A DNA stretch of 52,866 nucleotides from Pinguiococcus pyrenoidosus. Lineage: Eukaryota; Sar; Pinguiophyceae; Pinguiochrysidales; Pinguiochrysidaceae. The notes below the pieces were generated by a model that saw only the letters and a list, made by a program, of their open reading frames with translations, was not told the origin of the DNA and did no database searches. This document shows, piece by piece, positions 29,545-39,006 of the stretch (the first letter of the stretch is position 1; each line of letters opens with the position of its first letter). Location: assembly GCA_019677205.1 (NCBI GenBank), contig JAAMXY010000625.1, positions 1 through 52,866 on the forward strand. Reading direction: 5' to 3'. The position numbers and the translations under genes were made by a program.

Positions 29545-30061
29545 TCTGCCCACCAACCACTGCGCAAAACGTTGGTGCCTCGGAAGCGGTTTACACGCAA
29601 CGAGCTCAAAAAAAATGCGCTTTCTTGCTGCGCACGGCTTCTGGTCCGGGGACAGACGGACATCCGCAGAGAAACGTCAGAATGCCGAATACCCAGTTTC
29701 TAATGAATATCGACTTTGAATCGGAAGTTCTATCCGTCTGTCCAATACGCAGCATCGAAACGTTGAAAGCGAAAAGCGAAAAGCCGAAAGCCAAAAAGCG
29801 AAAACTACTGAGGTACTACTACCAGTGTACTGATGCGGTATGCGAACTGGTGGAAGCAAGAATCATGCTTCGTAGCGTCAGCCAATGGCTGCGGCGCGGA
29901 AGGTCCTTGTGTCATTCAATCACAGCTGATTGAAGGTCCTGTCTAGTGCTGCCAGGTGATTGACTGTTGGAATTCATAGCTTGAAATGCATTTGACGACA
30001 AGCGTCAACGGCGTTTGCTCCTCGGCCCCCAATTGGCTCGGTCTTGAAGCGCTTTCGAATC
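29545..30061. promoter_or_regulatory. Divergent promoter region, CCDC13-like / ankyrin gene
   Basis: 517 bp. GGACAGACG lies at 29650-29658 and its exact reverse complement at 29735-29743. The same 9-mer is found twice in the inhibitor-2/VPS9 divergent region. Open frames here are short and not convincing. Confidence 0.4.
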
Positions 30062-30530
30062 ATGAAGTTCTTAAGCATGAATCCTAAAGCGTATTTGGTC
30101 CCATTCCTCATCTGCATTTGCATCGGCACAGAGGTGCACTCAAACCGCTTTTGCGCATTCGGCGCGCGCGCCTCCAGCGCGATGTTCTCCACCCCGCTGT
30201 TGTGCGGCGCGGCCCGGAAGGCGCCTGTGGACTTGCATGTGGCCAACTATGAGCTGTGGATGGCCGTCCAAGAAGGGCGCCCGTCCGTGGTCGAGGAGAT
30301 GTGCGGCATCGGCGCAGAGGTCAATAGCCAACAGCCGACGAGCGGCCTCACAGCGGTCATGATGGCGTGCATCTACGGCCATGATGACATTCTCGAGATT
30401 CTGTTGGAAGGTGAGCGGCAGAGGCTGCGGCAAAATGGCGCAAGACGGGGGAAACTGCAGGTTGAGCTTCGGAGATGAGGTGGACGTGGAAGGCCACAAA
30501 TTGCGTGAGCCGCTCTTCCAAGCTTTGAGG

Positions 30531-30578
<48 letters not shown>

Positions 30579-31832
30579 TCTGTGTCTTGCATATGGCGAG
30601 TATGCGAACGCGAGTTTCCAGCGCCGCGATGCTGTTGTCACCCGTGGCCTGGAGATGATGGGAAACCCCTATAAATATAAAAGCCGAGATTGGCGACGGC
30701 TTCCGATGGTCATTTTGGGCTAAGCACAGCGCGAACTTCGCAGGAGGAGCCGACCCAGACACCCAGGACACCAACGGCTACACGGCTCTCATGTGGGCCG
30801 CCATCTACGGCCACACGCGCGCGCTCAAGAAGCTGCTCGCCGCAGGGGCCAAAGTCGACCTCCGGGTACGAATGGCTTCAGACATCATCTCAGATATCCG
30901 TCCCTCCATCCACCCACCCATCCCGCCATTCTGGGGCTTCCTGATCGACAGCCCATCCTTCGACGCCCTGGGATGTCGATTTGCTGTGTTCCTCGGAAAG
31001 CTTGATGAGCACTGACGGGGGCTTCGCCTTAGGATGCTGCGGGAGCAACGGTGTTGTTATGGGCGTCGGGAGGAGGCCACTTCGCCATCGCGAGTGCGGT
31101 CGTGCAGTACGGCGCGAGCGTAGATATCCGAGATGAGGACGGCGCGACGCCTTTGATTCTGGCCGCCAGATTCGGGCACATCCGGATTGTGGAACTGCTG
31201 CTGCAACACGGCGCACACATCAACAACGTCGATCAGGTACGTGGCGGACCGACCGCTCCTGCGGCAGGTCGCAAGTCGGAAAGGAAGCAAGGAGAAGCTC
31301 ACGCCAAGCTTTGCTTGTCTTCCTCTGTGTTCGTCTTCATGAAATAATGCACGCTAGGATCGCATGACCGCGCTTGACTACGCGATGGAGGCGGGTGAGG
31401 AAGAGATCGTCGATCTTCTGCGCATGTACAACCACGAGCTCGGTTACATCGCGGAGGAGGCCGCGTCCAGGCAGGAGCAGGAGGAGGAAGCGCACAGAAG
31501 GACGCAGATGCTCGCCAATCGGTACAGCACCCACCAGCACGATCGTGCGGCCTTCTTCGCCTCTGATGACCGCCCATCCTTCCCTCTCCAGATACGCCTA
31601 CACCGCTGCTGGTATCAACTACAACCTTGCCTTCAAGGGCGATCGCGTCCGGCGGAAAGGGCACACGGAACATGTCGTCGCTGCTGCCGAGCACGATGAG
31701 CACTATGAGAGACCGCAGGTGGATCCGGCCAACCGCAAGAAGTCCGTCCCTGTCCATGAGCTGAACCCGATGCTGGGAGAGATGGACCGGCAAAGCTGGG
31801 CCAACCGTGGCTTCTTCGCGCCGCTCCAGTGA
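30062..31832 (+). CDS. Secreted or plastid-targeted ankyrin-repeat protein
   Basis: Five exons, join(30062..30410,30744..30865,31033..31236,31358..31521,31592..31832), 359 aa; all junctions GT-AG and in frame. The N-terminus (YLVPFLICICIG then FCAFGARASS) looks like a signal peptide with a Phe-containing, plastid-type continuation, though less clearly than in the other plastid genes. Residues about 60-260 hold five to six ankyrin repeats (GLTAVMMACIYGH, GYTALMWAAIYGH, GATVLLWASGGGH, GATPLILAARFGH, RMTALDYAMEAG). Introns 2 and 3 fall at the same place, between repeats, and exon 3 codes exactly 68 residues, that is two repeats. A charged helix and an unrecognised C-terminal domain of about 80 residues follow. 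Ankyrin repeats bind proteins; the partner is unknown. Confidence 0.8.
30532..30575. repeat. (GA)n microsatellite in ankyrin-gene intron 1
   Basis: About 20 GA dinucleotides inside the first intron (30411-30743) of the ankyrin gene. A short TATAAATATAAAAG patch follows at about 30670-30683. Confidence 0.9.
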
Positions 31833-31939
31833 ATCCCGCATTCACAAGTTGTACATAGGACATAGTTCGAGGCGCGGCGAACTCTAGATATGTAGCCAGT
31901 CAGTGTACGGTATCAGGGAAGCACAAATTGCGCTCCGAT

Positions 31940-31977
31940 TACAATCAGGCTGCAATCAGGCTGCAATCAGATTGCAG
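31940..31977. repeat. 11-bp tandem repeat (CAATCAGGCTG)
   Basis: Two exact copies and one or two degenerate copies of CAATCAGGCTG in the convergent gap downstream of the ankyrin gene. No function evident. Confidence 0.7.
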
Positions 31978-32086
31978 TGTTGTGCGCAACGCACCGTCCC
32001 GCGAAGACTTTCCCCTGAGGCACGCCTGCCAGATGAGATGCTCGGTTGCGCTGCTACCTGGGTAACTCAGGAGCCCAGGCGCTCCG

Positions 32087-35000
32087 TCATTGCCGGCCGT
32101 TCGACCCGTCTGCAACCTTCAGACCAAGGCAAGAGAATTGCCTGTGCTGCTTTGATCGGGCGAGATGGCGACAAATGAGACTGTCTCCGGCACTCACGTC
32201 GTTGCCAGCTAAGTCGAGGTCAAGGTCAAAGACCTTCTTCGGCAATGGCGAGGAAGAGTTTGTTCTCAGCGCGTCCTCCATAGCGACAACACCGCGGCTC
32301 GTGATGCCATTGCAGGAGAGATCGATGTTCTTGAGCGAGTAGTTGAAGAGGAGAATCGCAGCCAGCGAGCGGGCGCCGTCATTCCGAATTCTATTTTTTG
32401 CCAGCTTTAGTGTCTCCAGCCGGCAGTTGGCGTCGTTCACAATGCGCTCTGGTGGCAGCGCCGGCATCGCAATTGGATCCTCGCTGCTTGCTTCTACCCC
32501 ATCGGCATGCTGCTTCGCGGCCCCGGTAGGAAGGAATGCTCCGCACAAAACGTGCACACCTCGAGGGCCGAGCTCCACGCCCGTCAAATCAAGAGCTCTC
32601 AGGGCGCCGTTCTCCCGCAAAGCCCTCGAGAAAGCTTCCCACCCATCCCATCTCCGCGTCTCATCAACGGTACCAATATGAAAGATGTCCCGGCCTCCTC
32701 CTTGCAGCGTGCCGCCATGGTCATCTGACGGTAGCTTTGTCAGCGCATTCTCTGCAAGGTTCAGCGTCATCAGCGCTCGATTGTGGGCCAAGAGCGCGGC
32801 CAAAGGTCGCAGCGCCGCCGTCGACAGGCCGCAATCCGTCAGAATCAGGTGCAGGAGCGTTCCGTTGTGCGCCAAGCCCCGCGCCAAGTGGCTGGCACCC
32901 TGATCGCCCAGCGGATTTCCACTGAGATCCAGGTTGAGCAACGCTTCGTTCCGCTCCAGAGCGTGGGCCAAGCGCCGTACGCCCGAGGATGTGTAGTCAT
33001 TCCCTTGCAGAAGGAGATTCTGAAGGCACGATCCCTCGTCGGAGGTGAAGCGTGCGAAGGCCCCGAGAATCTCGTTGCCGGCGCCTGATTGCGCAAGGCC
33101 GACCTCGCGCCATGGCGTGTGGTACAGGCGCAAGGAGCTCACCAGTCTTCGCACTTCGGACCTTCGCATGCCGGGATTGAAGCTCAGCTCGACGCGTTGC
33201 AAGCTGAGGTTGAACTTCGCCACGTCGGACAGCCGCTTGGCGCAGGCCTTCCCAAGCCGGCAGCCGGCCATTCTCAAAGCTTTGATTCGGTCATTGTAGC
33301 TCGGCGCCCTCGTCCTTCGCTCGCTCCCTGGTGGCGTGTCCGACTCTCCTTCGGTTCTTCCATTCCCATCCTCACCATGGTCGTTGTCGAAATCGCCGAG
33401 CGTTTGCACGTATTCAGGCGGAGCCAATGCATTCAAAATGGTCGCACCGCCCTCATCACCGATTGGGTTGAACGAGATGTCCAACGATTTCAGAGCTAGC
33501 GGGGTGGCGCCGCCGTAGAACCCCTCGCGGGCACATGGAATCTTGCTGTCGGTGTCCGGAGCAGCTAGAGCTTCCGCCAATGCCACCGCGCCTTCGACCG
33601 CGAACGCGTTGTAGGAGAGGTCGAGATCTTCCAGCCCTGCGATGGGGCTACGCGGCGAAGCCTCCGAAACCCGCACGGACACCAGAGCAATCACTGCGTC
33701 GTCGGACAAGCGATTGTAGGCAAGCTTGAGCACCCGGAGCCTCGGCATTCGCGGCAACGCTTGTGCGACGGCTGCGATGTGAAGATCCTCAAGACCCAAG
33801 CCGGCGAGGTCGAGGGTGGCCATGGTGTCGCCGCACAAATCGTCCTTGCCGAGAGTGCCATTGCGAAAGAGGCCGGGAATGCCCCGCAACTTGTCGGTGA
33901 GCTCCGCCGTCGCATCTCTTCCGCGGGGTGGCGAACATGGCAACTCCTCAGGGGTGGTGCCTGTGCCGCTGTTGACCGCTTTCGCGCTGGTACGCATGGT
34001 AGCGTCCGCATGCGCTCCTGTACTCGCAGGGTCTGCAGCCAACTCCATCGGATTGGGATGATGGAGCGCGTAGAAGCAGGTTTCGCAATAGAGCTTGTGT
34101 CGGGTGTATCTGTCTTCTAGGCTCTTCAAGCGGCTCTTCGTTTCCTCGGTGAAAACGATACTTTCCCGCGCTTCCTTCAGCAGCTGCATGGCCGCCTGGG
34201 CAGTCAGGCCCTCGCGCCGCATCAGGTAGGCGGAGCAAACAAGCGGGACGCATTCGTTCCCGCTGCGAGACGCGAGCAGCAGTCGCGTCTTCTCGTAGCC
34301 CTAGTCCACAGAAAGAGGATGGAGGATCTTGTTACGGACCGAGCGACCAAAGACACTCCTTCAAAGACGGTTCTTCAGTACCTCCCGAGAGAATGCATTA
34401 TCAGTGTGGTCCATGATCTCCACCAGTGCATCTTCGTCTGCAGCGACGACCGCCACGCCGGCATTGGTGTCCTCCTGTTGGAAGTGGAAGTCTCTCCAAT
34501 GCACGGCGCTCACGAACGGGTCCACGCTAGACTTGCAGACATTTCTTACACGAGAATCAAGATTCACCACATGCGTGATGCCTAGCGCCAGGATGGTGGT
34601 GGGTCGGGTCGCCGCGGCGTTGCCAATCCACAGGCTGCCTTTGAGGATCTCCGACGCATCTCTGGTGGATCCTACGGCGTCACATACCGACGCTCTCACT
34701 CTATCCGCAGAAGGGCAGCTGCGACACTGTAGTTCAGCAGCAGCACCGCATACTTCACACGAAAAGTGCGCTTCCAAGTCCTCAAGAAACTCCGGCACGT
34801 GAACAACGGACAAGTCGACAAGGCGACGCTCTTCACCGACGCTTTCTTTCGGTTTCTCCCCTTCTGCTTCCAGCAGCAGCAGTTCTCCATGAAGTTTTGG
34901 ACGGTCCTCCACGCTGCGCCAGCCGCCCTCGCCAGGTCGCCAGAGCAGCGTGGACGGCCCGATCTTCGCGTCGCTGAAGAGTCGCTTCAGCGAAGCGCGT

Positions 35001-35152
35001 GTGGCAGGGCCACCGACCTTGCGCTTTTGATCGCGTGAAGACTTGCTTGACACGGAGACATAGAACCACTGTTCTGAAGGCGCCTTTGGCGCACTTGAAG
35101 CGCTCTTGATGGGCGGTAGTATAGGAACGGAAAGATACTGCGCGCTTCGCAT
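32087..35152 (-). CDS. GYF-like, inactive dual-specificity phosphatase and leucine-rich repeat protein
   Basis: Two exons, complement(join(32087..34300,34382..35152)), 994 aa. The intron (GTACTG...GACTAG, phase 0) was placed because it joins two halves of one phosphatase domain. Order: GYF-like domain at about 28-90 (EQWFYVSV, STLLWRPGEGGW); Cys cluster CEVCG...CRSC (Cys132, 135, 143, 146), probably zinc-binding; dual-specificity phosphatase fold at about 168-300 (LWIGNAAAT, GITHVVNLD, and VCSAYLM after the P-loop). The P-loop that should read HCx5R is ASRSGNEC: catalytic Cys is Ser268 and Arg is Cys274, so it cannot be an ordinary phosphatase. Then about 600 residues of NLR/ribonuclease-inhibitor type leucine-rich repeats (LDLSGNPLGDQGA units). 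Near the C-terminus GTGAGT at the DNA level could be a donor to one more exon. Likely a scaffold that binds phosphoproteins. Confidence 0.78.
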
Positions 35153-35584
35153 CTTCGCATCAAATCAGAATGCGCTGCGTCTAGGCATTACGCAGAATTT
35201 TGTTGCGCCTTGAAGCGCGTCATCCAGGTGCGTGGCTCGAATCTCGAGCGTTTGGAGCAGTGGAGAAGCTAAAAGCCCACATGACGCTCAGGAACGCTCA
35301 CCAGACGCGATAAGGCGCTGCGCAAAACGGAACGAATTCACGGAAGTGGACGAGATCCCGAAGGGGTGCAACTTCATTCATAATGCATTCAAACGCGGCT
35401 TGATCATATCACAATTTATATCATATAGATTCGAATAAAAATGCACATATTAATTAATACATCATAAAAGTACAGAATATAGGATAATATAATATAACAT
35501 AACATAAGATCAAACCAAGGCAACACGCTTTCTGCAAGGCGCTTTTCTGCGGCGGCTTTCCGCGCCGCATTCTGCATCCAGATC
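35153..35584. promoter_or_regulatory. Divergent promoter region with AT-rich islet, LRR protein / IFT27
   Basis: 432 bp. A strongly AT-rich islet at about 35400-35510 contains runs such as TTAATTAATAC and ATAATATAATATAAC. It is followed by a GC-rich block (GCGGCGGCTTTCCGCGCCGC) just before the IFT27 ATG. Confidence 0.4.
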
Positions 35585-36314
35585 ATGAGTAGTAAGGCCG
35601 ATGAGGGCTCCGGAGGCCTCATGCAGACGAACTTCCGACCCACGCTCATGGTTCGATGCAAGGTGGTGGTCGTCGGAGACGCCTGTGTTGGGAAGACGGC
35701 GATTGCGCAGATGTTTGAATCCAACTTGCAGCACTACCCCTCCAAGTACAACATGACCACCTCCGTAGAGCTCATCGTCAAGCGAGTGCCCATCCAGAAG
35801 GAAGAGGCGCACGCGATGGCGGAGCTGTACCTCTTCGACTGCCCAGGGCAGAGCATCTTTAACCAGGTTTCCACCAAAGGCCCCTCTGGGTTTGCGTGGC
35901 CAAGCTGAGCCGCTGACGATGTCGCTTCTCTGTCAGGTCGGGACCAACTCCAGAAACTTTGAGAACGCAGCGTTTGTGGTGGTCGTCTTCGACGTCGCCT
36001 CGCGGGAGTCCTTTCAATCGTGCGGTCGGTGGCTGCAGCAGATCCGCAGCACGAGACCGTCTTCGGGGCCCCAGATCCCTGGTGTACTCTTGGCAAATAA
36101 GATAGATCTGCGTGGAGATAGTCTCAGTAGCCGCGCCGAGGTCACCGCGAAAGAAGCCCAGGTGTTCGCGGAAGAGAACGGGTTGAAGTACTTCGAGTGC
36201 TCGGCATCTCAGGGCCTTGGCGTCAACGAACCCTTCCAGTACATTGCCAATGACTTTCATGAGGGATACGAGGAGGCCTCGGGCAGTCCTGAGAACATGA
36301 TGGACGAAATGTAG
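35585..36314 (+). CDS. IFT27: IFT27/RABL4 small GTPase
   Basis: Two exons, join(35585..35866,35937..36314), 219 aa, with a 70-bp intron (GTTTCC...TGTCAG, phase 0). G1 P-loop GDACVGKT at 31-38; switch II DCPGQ at 85-89 with the Gln retained; NKID (G4) at 148-151; SA-type G5 in ECSAS. The features that separate IFT27 from ordinary Rabs are present: the TTSVELIVKRVPI strand after switch I, the insert with acidic residues before ELYLFD, and no C-terminal prenylation cysteines. IFT27 pairs with IFT25 in the IFT-B complex and helps export cargo from cilia through the BBSome. Its presence implies a flagellated life stage. Confidence 0.87.
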
Positions 36315-36472
36315 AGGCAACATGGCATTCGCCGCAGCCTTCGCAGCAGCGGCGAGAGCCACGGCCTTGTCCTCCCGAAAGGTCCCTCCACAGCTAGAGT
36401 TGAATAGAGCAAGAGCATCAAAGCGTTACATGCTTCTACTACTACTACTACTGCTACTACCACCACGTGCTT
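36315..36472. other. Convergent gap with (ACT)n tract
   Basis: 158 bp between IFT27 and PUM3. It contains a (CTA)n/(ACT)n microsatellite at about 36432-36459. Presumed 3' untranslated regions. Confidence 0.6.
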
Positions 36473-38473
36473 CTACTGCTTTTTTTTCTGCTTCTTCTTC
36501 TTCATCATCTGCTTCGGTGCTTTCGGGGGTGTTCTCTCCTTCTGCAAGGCGGCCAAAGCCTTGTTGCCCTTCGCCAGAGAGCCTTTGACCACGTCGCTCG
36601 TCTCGATCAGGGACGCAACGCGATCAAGCACTTGCGAGGCGACCGAGGCGACCTTGGAGAGGGCTTCGATCACAAAGGCCCCGCGATTGCAGCTCAAGTA
36701 CTGCTCCAAAAGCTCATCGGACATCTGTCCTGCGAAGGCCTTGGCCAGGGACGGCGCCTCGTGGCTCTCATCTTCCCCTTCTTCATCACCGGCGGGATTG
36801 GCCGAGGCGTCCTCGGCCTCGGCCAGCAGCAACCACTTGAGGATCAGGTGGGCCTTTGGATGCTCCCACGCCGGCAGGTCGCCTTCGGCATCTTCGTTGC
36901 GCTCCTGCTCTGCTCCCCGCTGCTCAGGCATCTTCGTCATTTCGTCCAGAATCTTCGCATGCAGGTTCTCGGACGGCCAGCGCTTCGCGATCTCGTACAG
37001 TAGCCTCCCGCCGTGGGCATTGTAGAGCATGACTTGCGCGTGCTCGGCAGCAAGGCCCACCAGGTGTCCGCGCAAGAACGCCAGCACCTCCCGATTCCTC
37101 TGCTCCGGAGTCTTCTTGCTGGTGTTCACCCACGAGCTCATGTCAACTTCCTCGAGCGGCGTGCCCAGGCCGACCGTGACGCCCTCCGGCGGCAGCATCG
37201 ACGGCTGCATGAGCTTCTTAACCGCGTCGTCGTGAAAGTAGCGATTCGTTGAGGGTGCCAGCAGCCAAAGGAAGAACAGCGTCGTGGGCTGCGACGTCAT
37301 GAGCATGTCTGTGGTGTGCTCCGCCGCCTTCTCCTCGCCAGTTGCGGTGAACTCTTCATCTTCCTTCGCGAAGATCTCCGCAAGCAGATTCTTCTTGACG
37401 CTCACGGTGTCGTCGGTAACCGACACCAACTTCAGCAAGAACATGTACGCATCGCGGTGGAAGATGCACGACTTGACGTGGCCTTTCAACGCCTTGATCA
37501 TTTTCCTTCGCTCCCTCGCACCACTGTATGCGGCGAGCATCGCAGCAGCCTTGGATCCATTCCGGCTCACGAGAAGTGCCACCGCGTGCTCTGCGAGCGA
37601 CGGCACCACCTTCGCAATCTGCGCCGGCCCGGCGCATTCCAGGTACTCGCAGAGAAGCTCCTGCACGAACACAAACTGGCACAAGCCCTTGTCGATCATC
37701 TTGGACAGCAAGCCCCACACCCTCGTAAGAATCGTCTCTCGCCGATCCGGTCGCAGCTTCAAGAGCCCGTCTAGACGGTGGGACCCTTCGGCATCCCCGC
37801 CAGTCGCCAAGAGATGCTCGCGGCCGTAGAACTCCCGGTTCAGCCTCCTGGCGTCTGGCTTCGGCAGCTCCTCCAAGGCCGTCTCCACCACCCGGGCCCC
37901 CACGCTGTGCACCCCGAGTCGAAGCATGTGCCCCGACAACACCTTGACCATCCGGCGCCGAGAGTCGCGGCGGCGGGGCTGGGCGACGCTCTTCAGCAGC
38001 TTGATCACCAGGAAGTGAGCATAGGGACTCACGCAGAGGTCGAAGATCCGGGGCTCCACTTCCACCAGAACCTCGTCCACTTGCTCCGCCGTGCCGAAGC
38101 TGACCACGGCTTGCACCACTCGGGACACGTCGTGCTTCAGACTCATCGCGGCGTACTTCCCCCGCATCAGCGACGCCACCTCGTTCACCAGCTTCCTTCT
38201 GTCCTCGGAGGAAACCTGCCGATCCCGCAGCTGGTTCCACAGGCGCAGCAAGCGACTCACTTCCTCGCTTTGCCGCGGAGCAGGTCGATCCGTTCTGGCC
38301 TTCTTTGCGCGCTTCTCCCCCGCAGACCCGCGGTTCTGCGGCCGCTTCCGCGGGCCTGCGGCCTTTTCATTGGCCTCTGCGGCGCTGGCCTTGGCCTTCT
38401 TGCCCACCGACTTGGCAGGGCCTTCCTGGCCCTTGTCCGCCTCTGCCTTCCTCTTCCTGGGCTTGCTCGCCAT
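36473..38473 (-). CDS. PUM3: PUM3/PUF6 (Puf-A) nucleolar pumilio-family protein
   Basis: Single exon, 666 aa, ATG at 38473. A Lys/Arg/Ala-rich N-terminus of about 65 residues is suited to nucleolar localisation. From about residue 75 a helical-repeat domain begins. It is marked by LMRGKYAAMSLKHDVSRVVQ, SPYAHFLVIKLLK, GHMLRLGVHSVGARVVE, KGLCQFVFVQELL and HRDAYMFLLKLVS, which matches the Puf-A subgroup and not classical Pumilio. The CPL-type C-terminal region includes MLYNAHGGRLLYEIAKRW and ends in a poly-Lys tail. PUM3/Puf6 binds RNA with little sequence preference and takes part in 60S subunit and 7S rRNA maturation. The length is close to the animal protein (about 650 aa). Confidence 0.88.
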   Translation of the reverse strand: MASKPRKRKAEADKGQEGPAKSVGKKAKASAAEANEKAAGPRKRPQNRGSAGEKRAKKARTDRPAPRQSEEVSRLLRLWNQLRDRQVSSEDRRKLVNEVASLMRGKYAAMSLKHDVSRVVQAVVSFGTAEQVDEVLVEVEPRIFDLCVSPYAHFLVIKLLKSVAQPRRRDSRRRMVKVLSGHMLRLGVHSVGARVVETALEELPKPDARRLNREFYGREHLLATGGDAEGSHRLDGLLKLRPDRRETILTRVWGLLSKMIDKGLCQFVFVQELLCEYLECAGPAQIAKVVPSLAEHAVALLVSRNGSKAAAMLAAYSGARERRKMIKALKGHVKSCIFHRDAYMFLLKLVSVTDDTVSVKKNLLAEIFAKEDEEFTATGEEKAAEHTTDMLMTSQPTTLFFLWLLAPSTNRYFHDDAVKKLMQPSMLPPEGVTVGLGTPLEEVDMSSWVNTSKKTPEQRNREVLAFLRGHLVGLAAEHAQVMLYNAHGGRLLYEIAKRWPSENLHAKILDEMTKMPEQRGAEQERNEDAEGDLPAWEHPKAHLILKWLLLAEAEDASANPAGDEEGEDESHEAPSLAKAFAGQMSDELLEQYLSCNRGAFVIEALSKVASVASQVLDRVASLIETSDVVKGSLAKGNKALAALQKERTPPKAPKQMMKKKKQKKKQ

Positions 38474-39006
38474 GCTCGCTGAGACGCTGCAGCGCCCAAA
38501 CCTAAGGGGAATAAGGCGAAATCGCCGACGGCGACTTGATTTCGTGACGGATGGACAGCTTCCGTCGCTTCAGCGAAGCGGATCGAAACGGGGTACATGG
38601 GGTAAGAAGGGCTTGAGCGAAAGCGATACGGACTCTGGTCCGGGATGGGTCCGGCAGGAGAGAGACGTCACAGTTGCGCTGCGGCTGTTCTTTTCTCTCT
38701 CACTTCATCGCTTTTTTTTCTTGCCAAAGATGCTGTGGTTTGCGGGAGGCAAGCAGAACTTTGAGGAAACGCTGGTGAGGGGTGACGAGACGGCTAGCTG
38801 CCCCCGTCGCTCTGGCGGAGCCTCGAGATGCTCTGATGCTCTCTGCTGCGCCGGAGAGAGACAAGCTGCAGGAGGAGATTGAGGGCTCCCCGCCACCGGA
38901 TCTTCATGGTCGCTGCATGTTGAAAGCAGCTGCTGCTGGCGATGATTCTCGGCAGGCGATGAGCTGATCCTTCTCTCACTCAGGCATAGAGTAGCAGCCT
39001 AGATAA
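38474..39006. promoter_or_regulatory. Divergent promoter region, PUM3 / coiled-coil protein
   Basis: 533 bp. It contains a 50-codon open frame from ATG 38730 to the TGA at 38882, beginning MLWFAGGKQNFEETL and followed by GTGAGG, a good donor. A phase-0 acceptor (GCGTTCAG) at about 39033 inside the next gene would join it in frame to EKVHEVL, so this may be an alternative first exon. Otherwise it is an upstream open frame. Confidence 0.35.

Noticed and set aside
35220-35270. Sequence with CTCGAATCTCGAG considered as a tRNA T-arm
   Set aside because: No acceptor or anticodon stem could be paired around it.
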